From JAEEJA01 sp036343175 (GTDB lineage: Bacteria; Bacillota; Clostridia; Lachnospirales; Lachnospiraceae): DNA of 64,000 bases. The translations under genes and the position numbers were made by a program. Of the stretch, positions 25,780 to 35,900 are shown in pieces (the stretch's first letter is position 1; every line of letters starts with the position of its first letter). The notes beneath the pieces are model-generated. The model searched no databases. It worked only from the letters and a program-made list of their open reading frames with translations, and had not been told where the DNA came from. The stretch is from assembly GCA_036343175.1 (NCBI GenBank), contig JAZASR010000001.1:62001-126000 (forward strand). Reading direction: 5' to 3'.

Positions 25780-27258
25780 ATGGTATTCAGCAGTCTTGTG
25801 TTTTTATGCATGTTTTTTCCATGCGTGGTCACAATTTATTATCTGATTCCCGGAATATCAGGGAAGCACTTCAGCTCAGAAAAAAACAGCCATATATTCA
25901 GGAATCTTTTTCTGCTTATCGCGAGTCTGATATTTTATGCCTGGGGCGAACCTGTATATATATTAATAATGATCTTCTCAACGGTCTTTGACTACATAAA
26001 CGGCCGTCTCATAGGGAATTTTAAGATATCAGGAAAAGACAGGGCTGCAAAGGCGGTACTTATAGGTTCTATAGCTGTTAATCTTGGAATACTCGGACTT
26101 TTTAAATATTCAGACTTTATTATCGAAAACATAAATAAAATTTTCAGGACAGATCTGGGACTTCTGTCTCTTGCGCTTCCTATAGGGATCTCCTTCTATA
26201 CATTTCAGACCATGTCATATACCATCGACGTCTACAGAGGAGAAGTAAAGGCACAGAAGAGCTTTATAAACTTTGCCATGTATGTGGCCCTGTTTCCCCA
26301 GCTGATAGCAGGACCTATAGTCAGATATAAGACGATAGAGGGAGATATAGGCCATAGAAATGAATCCCGCCGCAAGCGTGTACGCGGCATGCAGCGCTTC
26401 ATTGCAGGTCTCTCAAAAAAGGTGATACTTGCCAATCAGATAGGCGCCCTTTACACACAGATCACAGCATCCCTGGGAACCTCAGATATGACCATGTGCT
26501 ATGCATGGCTCGGAGCTTTAGCTTATGCGTTCCAGATATACTTCGATTTCAGCGGATATTCTGATATGGCCATCGGACTTGGCCTTATTTTCGGTTTTCA
26601 TTTCCCGGAGAACTTTGATCATCCATATGAATCACGCAGCATAACTGAGTTCTGGCGCAGATGGCATATGACACTCGGTACCTGGTTCAGGGAATACGTT
26701 TATTTTCCGCTTGGAGGAAACAGAAAAGGGCTTGCCAGGCAGATATTCAATATATTTATAGTCTGGGCGCTGACAGGTCTCTGGCACGGAGCCGCCTGGA
26801 ATTTCGTGCTTTGGGGTCTCTACTTTGCGGTCCTGCTGTTCATTGAAAAAATATTCATGCTGAATGTCTTAAAACGTCTGCCTGACTGGTTCGGCCGTAT
26901 CTGCACATTTATACTCGTGGTATTCGGCTGGGCAATATTTGCGAGCGATTCGTGGGACATTCTTACACAATATATCAGGGCTATGTTTGGAATAGGCGTG
27001 AACTTTTCAGGTCCCAATACAGTATATTTCTTCAAAGAATATCTGATACTCTTCATAATAATGGCGCTGGGTTCGACGACCATACCTAAGAGATCTGTAA
27101 GGAGGATCGCGGCAGATTATGTAATAGGCGTTCACTGGAAGAGAAAGCTCTACATAGTAAGAACGATCTATTTTACAGTGAGTATTCTGCTGGTATTCGT
27201 ATCTATGTCATTCCTTATCAGCGGCAGCTACAATCCATTTTTGTATTTCAGATTTTAA
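25780..27258 (+). CDS. MBOAT family O-acyltransferase (AlgI/DltB-like)
   Basis: The 492-residue protein has about ten membrane segments. The catalytic His is H336, in LTGLWHGAAWNFVLWGLYF. Other family blocks are LPIGISFYTFQTMSY, LFPQLIAGPIVRY, FDFSGYSDMAIG and FWRRWHMTLGTWFREYVY. Such enzymes pass an acyl group across the membrane to an extracellular partner. The two flanking DHHW proteins are the probable recipients, and wall polymer or exopolysaccharide is the likely final acceptor. Confidence 0.93.
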   Translation: MVFSSLVFLCMFFPCVVTIYYLIPGISGKHFSSEKNSHIFRNLFLLIASLIFYAWGEPVYILIMIFSTVFDYINGRLIGNFKISGKDRAAKAVLIGSIAVNLGILGLFKYSDFIIENINKIFRTDLGLLSLALPIGISFYTFQTMSYTIDVYRGEVKAQKSFINFAMYVALFPQLIAGPIVRYKTIEGDIGHRNESRRKRVRGMQRFIAGLSKKVILANQIGALYTQITASLGTSDMTMCYAWLGALAYAFQIYFDFSGYSDMAIGLGLIFGFHFPENFDHPYESRSITEFWRRWHMTLGTWFREYVYFPLGGNRKGLARQIFNIFIVWALTGLWHGAAWNFVLWGLYFAVLLFIEKIFMLNVLKRLPDWFGRICTFILVVFGWAIFASDSWDILTQYIRAMFGIGVNFSGPNTVYFFKEYLILFIIMALGSTTIPKRSVRRIAADYVIGVHWKRKLYIVRTIYFTVSILLVFVSMSFLISGSYNPFLYFRF

Positions 27259-27273
27259 AGGAGGGCGGACGTG

Positions 27274-28539
27274 ATGAAACACTTATATTCATTATTTTTT
27301 ATGTTCTTTATGATCATATTCGCATCCTGCGGGATCTTTTTGTTTGTACTGCCGCAAAAGGCATATTCACCTGAAGAAAACAGATATCTTACCCTGCTTC
27401 CTGATGCTTCTGTACCCTCCGTCCTTTCAGGAGATTTTCAGGACGATATGGAAAAGGCGGCGGAAGACCAGTTTCCATTAAGGAACTTCTGGATGAGAAA
27501 TGCGACAGGCCTTAAGAAAATGGCCGGCCTCAGGGTAATAGACACCTGTATAAAGGGAAAAGATCATTATTATTTCACTTTGGATCTGGCATCCGGCGTA
27601 AATACGGGCAGATACTTAAAGAACCTGAGGATAGTTAATGATTTTAAGAAGGCAAACGTGGGTCATTATCAGAATTTCCGCTTTATGATGGTGCCGACCA
27701 AGTCGACTGTCATGAAGAAAAAGCTTCCTGACGGACTTGCCCTGTATGACGCCGATAAGCTCGAAGGAATGTATGAGTCGATGTTTCCGGATGATGAAGT
27801 AAAGGCTCTGGATGTACTTAAGTCCGCAGCCAGTAAGGATCAGGTCTATTATTATACAGACCACCACTGGAACGCATTGGGCGCCTATGCGGCATACGAA
27901 GTATATTTGCGTACATTAGGCAAGTCCGCGATCGGATATGATTCATTTGACCCGGAACTTGTATCCGATGATTTCTACGGCTCGCTCGATTCAAAGATCC
28001 TTGACAGAAGCGCTGTACCTGACAGTCTCTGGATAGTGAGACCTTTCGGCAATGATGAAAACGCGTTAAAAGTCACATGTGATGGAAAGACAAGTAAGCT
28101 TTATGATATGGATGCCCTGAAGGAAAAGGATAAATATAAGGTCTTTCTGGGAGGAAATTTCGGAGAGGTTGACATAACGAGGACCGGCGCGGATGCTTTC
28201 GATGCAGGAGGCGGCTCCGGTCAGGATGCGGAAGATGACAGTGATGCAGGAGGCGGCTCCGGTCAGGATGCGGAAGATGATGGTGATGCAGCAGCTTCTC
28301 TGCCTGCCGCAGGTACTGATGCCGGCGGACGGTCCATCCTTATAATAAAGGATTCATTTGCCAATTCCATAGTTCCATATCTGACCCGGGATTATGATAA
28401 AATAACAATGGTTGACTTAAGGTATTATAATAAAAGTGTATCTGCTCTGTTAAAGGACAATGATTTCACAGATGTGCTGGTGCTGTACGAGATGACAAAC
28501 TTCGCAAATGATAACAACGTCGTGAAGCTTAAGGGCTGA
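27274..28539 (+). CDS. Second DHHW-family protein
   Basis: The ~421-residue protein has an N-terminal signal or anchor helix and D196-H-H-W199. It also has KDSFANS, matching KESFGN in its paralogue at 24526. A 28-residue AGGGSGQDAEDD repeat pair is inserted at ~310-337. The start is ATG 27274; a GTG just before it is also in frame, and AGGAGG at 27259-27264 spaces better with the ATG. The MBOAT stop lies within the same ribosome site, so the two are coupled. It is probably an alternative or sequential acyl acceptor. Confidence 0.85.
   Translation: MKHLYSLFFMFFMIIFASCGIFLFVLPQKAYSPEENRYLTLLPDASVPSVLSGDFQDDMEKAAEDQFPLRNFWMRNATGLKKMAGLRVIDTCIKGKDHYYFTLDLASGVNTGRYLKNLRIVNDFKKANVGHYQNFRFMMVPTKSTVMKKKLPDGLALYDADKLEGMYESMFPDDEVKALDVLKSAASKDQVYYYTDHHWNALGAYAAYEVYLRTLGKSAIGYDSFDPELVSDDFYGSLDSKILDRSAVPDSLWIVRPFGNDENALKVTCDGKTSKLYDMDALKEKDKYKVFLGGNFGEVDITRTGADAFDAGGGSGQDAEDDSDAGGGSGQDAEDDGDAAASLPAAGTDAGGRSILIIKDSFANSIVPYLTRDYDKITMVDLRYYNKSVSALLKDNDFTDVLVLYEMTNFANDNNVVKLKG
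28201..28284 (+). repeat. Two tandem 42-nt repeats in the DHHW gene
   Basis: GATGCAGGAGGCGGCTCCGG begins both units (28201-28242, 28243-28284). Only a few bases differ. They encode an acidic/glycine linker and suggest a recent slippage duplication. Confidence 0.9.
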
Positions 28540-28639
28540 TACAGATCATTTTACTGAGATGCCTGCAGTATTAAAGACGATCGAATGTCAGGCAGGGCGT
28601 AAGGCAGGGCTTTTATTAGCGCAATATGGAGAGTGTTTT

Positions 28640-30343
28640 ATGGATAATGATGAGAAATATGATGAGAATTTAAAAAATGATGATGAACAGGCTGTGAATG
28701 GTGCCGGCATGGATGATGATTCAGACAGCACTGAAGCTGCCTCCGGTCAGATGAGTGACAGTGAAAATACACAGTCAGGAAGCCATAATGACGATAAAGG
28801 TCCGGGTCAGCAGACCGGGGATATCTGCTTTGTCTGCAGGAGGAAGGAAAGCGAGGTCGGGCCGCTCGTACACATCATGAACGGTATGTCGATCTGCCCT
28901 GACTGTCTGAATAAATTCACCAGCGGCTTTTCCAATATGGAATTTTACATGCCCGGAGTCGGCGGCTTTGCATACGTAGATCCGGCCGCAGGAGGGAATA
29001 GTGCCGGCAATGGCGTCAATTCAGGAAAAGACAGTGACTCTTCCGACACCCATGACTTCCGGGAGACTGTTACACCGGCCAGTGTTATCGATCAGAATGG
29101 GAATCCTGTATCTGAAGCCCAGGAGGATGATGATGACAATGATGAAGAAGCAAAGGGTCAGGGCAATCCGAATATCATAAATCTCGGCTCGATATTTGAG
29201 AACTTCGGCATACCTCAGATGCAGACAAGACGGCCAAAGAAGAAAAAGAAGAATGATTATCCAAAACTTGATATCAATAATCTTCCTGCCCCTCACATCA
29301 TTAAGTCAAAGCTGGATGAATATGTGATCGGTCAGGAAAAGGCAAAGAAGGTAATATCTGTTGCCGTATATAACCATTATAAGAGAATACTTACCATGAA
29401 GCCTGAGGACAATGATGTGGAGATAGGCAAGTCCAATGTCCTGCTGGTCGGTCCAACCGGTTCGGGAAAGACGTATCTTGTGCAGACCCTTGCCAGAATA
29501 TTGCAGGTACCTCTTGCGATCACGGATGCAACGACTCTCACAGAAGCAGGATATATAGGTGATGATGTGGAATCTGTTCTTTCCAAGCTCCTGCTTGAGG
29601 CAGATAATGACGTAAAGGCTGCTGAGCATGGCATCGTATTCATAGATGAGATAGATAAGATCTCAAAGAAAAAGAATACCAACAGCCGTGATGTAAGCGG
29701 TGAAAGCGTACAGCAGGGTCTTCTTAAGCTTCTGGAGGGAAGCGAGGTCGAGGTTCCTGTAGGCGCCAACAATAAGAACGCCATGGTTCCGATGACAGTT
29801 GTGGATACTACAAACATTCTCTTCATAGTCGGCGGCGCATTCCCGGGCATAGAGAAAATAATACGGAACAGACTGAATGAAAAGGCAGGCATAGGATTCA
29901 ATTCAGCCCTTCAGGATAAGTATGACGACGATAAGGATCTTCAGCTCAAGGTCCGTGTTGAGGATCTGCGTGAATTCGGCATGATACCGGAGTTCCTTGG
30001 GCGTCTTCCTATTATCTGCGGCTTTCAGTCACTTGATAAGGAAATGTACAGGGCTATCCTTACCCAGCCTAAGAATGCCATCATTAAGCAGTATCAGAAG
30101 CTTCTGTCTCTTGATGAAGTAAACCTAAAGTTTGAAGATGATGCCATAGAGGCCATTGCGGAAAAAGCAGTCAAAGAGAAGACAGGCGCTCGTGCCCTCC
30201 GCTCCATCATAGAAGAGTTCATGCTTGATATCATGTATGAGATACCAAAGGACGATAACATTGGTACAGTAACTATTACGCGCAGCTATATAGAAGGTCA
30301 TGGATCACCGGTAATAGAGATGCGGACAGAGGAAAAGCACTGA
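28640..30343 (+). CDS. clpX: ClpX-type AAA+ unfoldase with long acidic linker
   Basis: The 567-residue protein is about 150 longer than standard ClpX. It has an acidic N-terminus (1-60) and a ClpX-type zinc finger C63-x2-C66-x19-C86-x2-C89. A ~130-residue Asp/Gly/Asn-rich linker follows, then the AAA+ module: Walker A GPTGSGKT (271-278), pore loop EAGYIGDD, and Walker B IVFIDEIDK (~332). The ClpP-docking IGF tripeptide is kept in KAGIGFNS. The start at 28640 follows TGGAGAG; the longer frame is unsupported. clpP, tig and lon are not neighbours, unlike in most clostridia. Confidence 0.88.
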   Translation: MDNDEKYDENLKNDDEQAVNGAGMDDDSDSTEAASGQMSDSENTQSGSHNDDKGPGQQTGDICFVCRRKESEVGPLVHIMNGMSICPDCLNKFTSGFSNMEFYMPGVGGFAYVDPAAGGNSAGNGVNSGKDSDSSDTHDFRETVTPASVIDQNGNPVSEAQEDDDDNDEEAKGQGNPNIINLGSIFENFGIPQMQTRRPKKKKKNDYPKLDINNLPAPHIIKSKLDEYVIGQEKAKKVISVAVYNHYKRILTMKPEDNDVEIGKSNVLLVGPTGSGKTYLVQTLARILQVPLAITDATTLTEAGYIGDDVESVLSKLLLEADNDVKAAEHGIVFIDEIDKISKKKNTNSRDVSGESVQQGLLKLLEGSEVEVPVGANNKNAMVPMTVVDTTNILFIVGGAFPGIEKIIRNRLNEKAGIGFNSALQDKYDDDKDLQLKVRVEDLREFGMIPEFLGRLPIICGFQSLDKEMYRAILTQPKNAIIKQYQKLLSLDEVNLKFEDDAIEAIAEKAVKEKTGARALRSIIEEFMLDIMYEIPKDDNIGTVTITRSYIEGHGSPVIEMRTEEKH

Positions 30344-30354
30344 AATATTTATAA

Positions 30355-30384
30355 TTGACAATCTCTCTTCAGATTTGATATAAT
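30355..30384 (+). promoter_or_regulatory. Consensus promoter for tRNA-Arg
   Basis: TTGACA (30355-30360), an 18-base spacer and TATAAT (30379-30384) are both perfect hexamers. The tRNA begins 14 bases later. The -35 lies a few bases after the clpX stop. Confidence 0.9.
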
Positions 30385-30397
30385 ACATATTCGTTGA

Positions 30398-30469
30398 GCT
30401 CTCATAGTTAAATGGATATAACAGCCCCCTCCTAAGGGGCAGTTGTAGGTTCGATTCCTACTGGGAGTG
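30398..30469 (+). tRNA. tRNA-Arg (CCT anticodon)
   Basis: The acceptor stem pairs GCTCTCA with TGGGAGT. The anticodon arm is GCCCC-CTCCTAA-GGGGC with anticodon CCT at 30431-30433. The T-arm GTAGG-TTCGATT-CCTAC is perfect. CCA is not encoded. It decodes AGG. Confidence 0.95.
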
Positions 30470-30490
30470 TTTTTTAATGCTTAAAACCCG

Positions 30491-30520
30491 CTGAGAGACG
30501 AAAGTATTCTCAGTTTTTTT
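30491..30520 (+). terminator. Terminator after tRNA-Arg
   Basis: CTGAGA (30491-30496) pairs with TCTCAG (30508-30513), followed by seven T. A T-run also lies at the tRNA 3' end. Confidence 0.75.
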
Positions 30521-30540
30521 GATATATATGGAGAAGATCT

Positions 30541-32532
30541 ATGTCAGCAAAGAATATATTTAAAAGGTCAATGACCCTGATACTGGCTGTAAGCCTCATG
30601 CTTTTTGCTCCTGTCTCACTTCCGGGTACGGAATGTACAGGCAGCAAAAGCTCCGGCGCAGGCATGGTAAGTAAAGCATCCGCGGCTAAGAAGTTCGACA
30701 AGAAGGACCTTGGAGCAAAAACCGCTGTGCTCATGGATGTGAATACCGGTACGGTGCTTTTCAGCAAAAAGCCGCATAAACATATGTATCCTGCCAGTAT
30801 TACAAAGATAATGACCACATATCTTTCCATCATCAATTCATCCCCGGATGAAGATGTTGTATTCAATAAAAATACAGCATTCGGCACATCACCTTATCTG
30901 CAGTGGGATGCATCGAATATCGGCGCAAAACCTGGTGAAAAGATACCAATGCGTGACTGCTGGTACGCTATGATGCTCCAGTCGGCAAACGAGGTCTGCT
31001 TAGGCGCGGCGGAGCATGTGGGAGGCACGATTGAGAACTTCGTAAATATGATGAATGAAGAGGTCTCGAGACTCGGACTTTCCGACACTCATTTCAATAA
31101 CCCTAACGGACTCCACGACCCTGATCATTATACAAGCGCATATGATATGGCAGTCATAGCTTCTGCCGCATATAAGAACGATGAATTCAGGAACGTTACG
31201 GGTACAAAATCCTATGTGATACCAAAGACCAATAAGGAAAAAAAGCGCCCTATAGTAAACCACCACAGCATGCTGTCAGGCAGCAAATTCCCGCAATATG
31301 CCTATAAGTACTGTACAGGCGGCAAGACAGGATACACAAATGCAGCCCAGTACACCCTTGTCACATTTGCGGAGAAGGATGACATGCAGCTGGTATGCGT
31401 TGTCATGGGCGACAGGAATCCGCAGGTCGACCATAAGAACGAATATTCAGATTCCATAAAGCTGTTAAATTACGGCTTCAATAACTTCGAAATGAAGCAG
31501 GTCGGTGGTACGGGCGCTGATCTGAATGAAAGCCGGTCTGATGACGGATTATTTACAGAATTCTCAAAATATCTGGATCCGGCAAAGTCGCCGCTTGACT
31601 CTGAGCAGGGCGGCGCAGTGATACTGCCGAAGGGAGCTGACATGTCCCTCCTTACACGTGAAACTGAAGTGTTTACTTCACCTGTGACACTGTCTGCAGC
31701 CCAAATGGCTATAGGCAGGGCCACATATAAATATATGGGAGAGACTGTCGGGAGCACATATATCACATATGATGAGTCAAAGTCACCAAAGGTCAGCCTC
31801 ACTGACCTGCTCGAGGGTAAGAATAACGCCTCTCTTTCAGCAAAGAAAAAAAATCCGCTTTCGAGAACTGTAAATAATATCAGGTTCACATTCATGACGG
31901 CATCAGGAAATGTACACAGCTTCTTTAAAGGCCGTATTGCTCTGCTGATACTCCTGGTACTTATACTTCTCATGATGATCCTCATGATCGTGAATTACAG
32001 AGAGGTCCTCAATAGCCACGGCTCAAGAAAATACGCTCTCAGAGATAAGAATAAAGACAATTCCGCATCCATGATGGAGGGATCCTTATCATTTGGCGGC
32101 GGAAAGAGAAGGAGGAGGAAAAGAGGATACAGCTTAAGCTCCAGTACTTCATTCCTTGAACAGGAATCAGGCAGCCTGAATTTTAAGTCCGACGATAAAA
32201 GGCGCCGTAAAAGGAAAAAGACTCAGCAGAGGGTTGACCGCGACAGTATGATGCGTGAAAGGGCACCGCTTCATTTCAGTGCGAAGCATAACGTAAAGAG
32301 CATAAGCTTCGGCAAGGATCTTGGCTCGGTGGAACCTGAAGGGCATAAGAAGACAAGAGCTTCCGGCGTCACGGATGAGCGCTTAAGACCGGAAAGAAAT
32401 ATAAGCGATGGTCTCGAAGGCATGGATCTTACTTCAAGAAAATCCAGAAGAAGACACAGGAAGACTACCGAAAGCTTCGGCACCAACTATTACTATTATA
32501 AGAATAAAAATAATAATTCCAGGCATAAGTAA
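30541..32532 (+). CDS. D-alanyl-D-alanine carboxypeptidase with basic cytoplasmic tail
   Basis: This S11-family penicillin-binding protein has 663 residues. After a signal peptide, the catalytic domain has S86-I-T-K89 (in PASITKIMT), S148-A-N150 and K262-T-G264. It trims the terminal D-Ala from peptidoglycan pentapeptides outside the cell. Residues ~464-486 form a membrane helix. The last ~175 residues are Arg/Lys/Ser-rich, with GGGKRRRRKRG and DDKRRRKRKK runs, and by the positive-inside rule should be cytoplasmic. DacF-type enzymes normally end after a short amphipathic anchor, so this tail is unusual. AGAAG precedes the ATG. Confidence 0.9.
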   Translation: MSAKNIFKRSMTLILAVSLMLFAPVSLPGTECTGSKSSGAGMVSKASAAKKFDKKDLGAKTAVLMDVNTGTVLFSKKPHKHMYPASITKIMTTYLSIINSSPDEDVVFNKNTAFGTSPYLQWDASNIGAKPGEKIPMRDCWYAMMLQSANEVCLGAAEHVGGTIENFVNMMNEEVSRLGLSDTHFNNPNGLHDPDHYTSAYDMAVIASAAYKNDEFRNVTGTKSYVIPKTNKEKKRPIVNHHSMLSGSKFPQYAYKYCTGGKTGYTNAAQYTLVTFAEKDDMQLVCVVMGDRNPQVDHKNEYSDSIKLLNYGFNNFEMKQVGGTGADLNESRSDDGLFTEFSKYLDPAKSPLDSEQGGAVILPKGADMSLLTRETEVFTSPVTLSAAQMAIGRATYKYMGETVGSTYITYDESKSPKVSLTDLLEGKNNASLSAKKKNPLSRTVNNIRFTFMTASGNVHSFFKGRIALLILLVLILLMMILMIVNYREVLNSHGSRKYALRDKNKDNSASMMEGSLSFGGGKRRRRKRGYSLSSSTSFLEQESGSLNFKSDDKRRRKRKKTQQRVDRDSMMRERAPLHFSAKHNVKSISFGKDLGSVEPEGHKKTRASGVTDERLRPERNISDGLEGMDLTSRKSRRRHRKTTESFGTNYYYYKNKNNNSRHK

Positions 32533-32596
32533 ATCTTGAAAAGGCGCATTCAAAGTAGTAGAATAAGTGAAATCATTATTTAAGGAGGAAGTAATT

Positions 32597-32767
32597 ATGG
32601 CATACGTAATCGGTGATGACTGTATCAGCTGCGGATCTTGTGTTGATGGATGCCCGGTAGGCGCTATTTCACAGGGCGATGCTCATTATGAGATCGATGC
32701 AGACACATGCATCAGCTGTGGTGCCTGCGCAGGTACATGTCCGGTTGGAGCTATTTCAGAAGGGTGA
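32597..32767 (+). CDS. 2[4Fe-4S] ferredoxin
   Basis: The 56-residue clostridial-type ferredoxin has two cluster motifs, CISCGSCVDGCP (N-terminal half) and CISCGACAGTCP (C-terminal half). Each ends with VGAIS. It carries low-potential electrons in anaerobic metabolism. The start at 32597 follows TAAGGAGGAA; a longer frame from 32567 includes that site and is rejected. It is monocistronic. Confidence 0.95.
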   Translation: MAYVIGDDCISCGSCVDGCPVGAISQGDAHYEIDADTCISCGACAGTCPVGAISEG

Positions 32768-32818
32768 TATTACTTTTTTATATGCACACAATGTAATCTT
32801 ACTTCAGATGAAATAAAG

Positions 32819-32860
32819 CAGAGAGCATGCATTTATTATGTATGCTCTGTTTTTTTTGCT
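32819..32860 (+). terminator. Terminator after ferredoxin
   Basis: CAGAGAGCAT (32819-32828) pairs with ATGCTCTG (32842-32849), with a slight bulge. T8 and T8 runs follow. Confidence 0.85.
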
Positions 32861-32965
32861 TTTTTTTAGCTTAATGAACAGGATTTTATTGAATTTATAG
32901 TCTTTCATAAGTATAATGATATGCGGGGTAGTATTTTTATATCTTAGGAAGGTAGGAGCTGTAGT

Positions 32966-35900
32966 ATGAAAACTAGAGAAAATTCTGTAAAACTTGCACA
33001 GATAAAGCAGCTGGTTACTGAAAAAAAGTATCAGCAGGCTGCCGCACTTTTAAGGACAGTCGCACCTAATCAGATAACATCCGTACAGGATATGAAGCCA
33101 TGTGCCATAGTGTACTACAAAAATGGTTATTATTCATCCGCCAGAGAGCTGTATGAGCAGCTCTTTAAGAAGGAGAAGAACAGACTGTATCTTCAGCAGC
33201 TCGTATATATATGCATCCATATGAAGGATTTCAATGCAGCTGAGAATTATTATCAGCAGTTTGTATCTATGAGCAAGAGCAAGAGAGACAATCTTATACT
33301 CTACTACAGGATACAGAAGGCAAAAGGCGCATCTGCTGATGAGCTTATCGCTATCCTTGAGGAGCTTAAAGATGAAGAGTACCTTGAAGAATGGGCATAT
33401 GAGCTGGCAAAGCTCTACCAGATAGCAGGCCGCATAGACGATTGTAAGAATGAATGTGAGAACATTAAGGCCTGGTTCGGCAGCGGCGAAGTCGTAGAGA
33501 GGGCGTCAGTGCTTCTCACATACCTCAAGGTGGATGACAAGCTGCCTGAGTACAAGGATAAGGATTATACCTTACCTGAAGAGGAAAAGAATCCTTTTGA
33601 TACAACTACTCTTCCAAAGCTCGATCCTGATATTCTCAGACAGGAAAGAGAGTTCAAGAGGAGCAAGAAAAAGAGGGATAAGAAGACCCGTGAAAGCGAA
33701 GAATTCATAGATGCGGATCTTGATGAAGGACTTCCGGATGACGTAGAGCCTGTTAAGAAGAAGCACATCATATCAGACAGGCTCGAGGAAGCAGGACTGC
33801 TTCGTAAGAGCCAGCAGGAAGCTGAAGCACAGGCCATTCAGGCAGGACAGGAGAAAACTGATGAAAATTCTGATAAAGATTCTGAACTTTCTGATAAAGC
33901 TGATAACAAGGCTGCAGAAGATACTGCAGACATTAAAGAAGTTCCTGCAGAGGCTCTCAAAGAAGACAAGGAGACTGCAGAAGAAGTCAGCGCAGATACA
34001 GAAGATACTGAAGTAAATGATGATGTTTCAGAAGAAGCCGCAGATAATGATGCAGCTGATAATGCAGAGGCTTCTGTGGAAGAAGACAGTAAGAAGGCTG
34101 AAAATGAAGCAATAAACGCAGATGCAGAGACAGCGGAGCATGAGAATGCTGAGCCGGATGAAGCAGCTGATGAGAAAGCAGAGGTTTCAGATGCGGATGC
34201 AGAGCCGGGTGCGGATGCAGATGAGACCGGGGAAGCTAAAGCGGAGGCTTCAGGCGCAGGAGTCTCTGAGATGAAAGAGACAGCTCAGGATATGCTTGCA
34301 AGGATCATGGCAGAAGCCAAGGCAGAGGATCAGAAAGAGAAGGAAGAAGCTGCCAGAAGAGAAGCTGAAGAAAAAGCAAGGATAGAAGCAGAGGAAGAGG
34401 CGATCAGACAGGCTGAAGAGCAGGCAAGACTTGAAGCTCTTGAGAGAGAAAGAAAAGAAAAAGAAGAGCAGGAGAGGATCATTGCCGAGCAGAAAGCAGC
34501 AAAGGAAGCTCACGAGAAGGATCTTGAGGAAAGCGCAGAGAAAGCTATCCTCGAGGGGAGTGACTCTGTTGAAGATACACAGAAGATCGAGCAGGCAAGG
34601 CAGGATGCCTTTGACGTCATGATGCTCAATGATGAGAATGATGACACCATCGGCGACGATCTTGGTGAAGAGGATGAACCTGATCTTCAATATGACCCTA
34701 TGATGCAGGAACAGTTCATGAGGGATTCACAGTCAGGTACAGGTATTACTCAGGATCTTTCAAGAGAAATATCCGCTATATATAATGCAGAACAGACTGG
34801 TGGACAGCTGACAGAAAAAGCAGTTCAGGACGTTATGAGCGGCCAGATGCCTCAGGCGCCTGGTTTTATGCAGGACCCGAATGCGGCTGCCATGGATATG
34901 AATGGCTACGCTCAGGATGTCAATATGGGCGGACAGTTTTATGCCGGTGATCAGCAGGGACAGTTCCCTGGTCAGGATGTAAATGCCGGTTATGCGTATC
35001 AGCAGCCTGAAGGTATGTCAACAGACGTTTCCGCATTCCAGTTCATGGATGCTCCTGAAGGCATGAATGAGGTAATGCCTGATACAGGCATGATGCCTCA
35101 GGCAGAGTTCGCTGACATCACTGCGGATATGCAGGAAAGCCCTGCAGCTGAGCCTCAGATACCGGTTCAGACACCTGCAGATGCAGAGTCAGCGGAAGCA
35201 CCTGCAGATGCAGAGTCAGTGGAAGCGCTTGCAGATGCAGAGTCAGTGGAAGCACCGGAAACACCGGCTGTTGAGAATGCTGATGATCAGGAATTTGTAT
35301 CAGCCACAGAAGCGCCGGAAGCAGGTGAAGCTGTCCTAAGTGCCGAAGGAAAGGAAGATTCGGAAATGGATGTTATGAAAGAACCGGAAATGCCGGAATT
35401 AAAGAAGGCAGTTCCATCGGAAAATACCAATGATAAGCCGCAGGAGAAGAAGGGGCTTTTCCGTCTCTTCTCCACTAATGCCAAGATGAAGAAAGATGAG
35501 GCTGCGAAGGTCAGCGAAGCAGGCGGAACTGATGATGCGCTTCCTGACAGCGATCTTCCTACAACAAAGGCTCTTCATAAGAGCATTCAGGATATGCTTG
35601 TACTTATCAATGGTGAGCCTGAGCCTACACACTATGTGCTCATTGGCGAAGGCACAGACAGGATACAGGGGATCACAAAGAAGATCATCAGGATCATGCA
35701 CAGAAAGAATTTCGTATCTTCTACAAGGATAGCAATGATAGATGCAGAGCAGCTCAATTCGATCTATCTGCCATCTGTTAAGGAACAGCTTAAGGGCGGA
35801 TGTCTGCTTGTAACAAATGCATCAAGACTTCTGTTCACTACGATCGGCAGCATATTCAATCTTATGGATGAGTACAAGGGCGATATCGTAGTAGTGCTTG

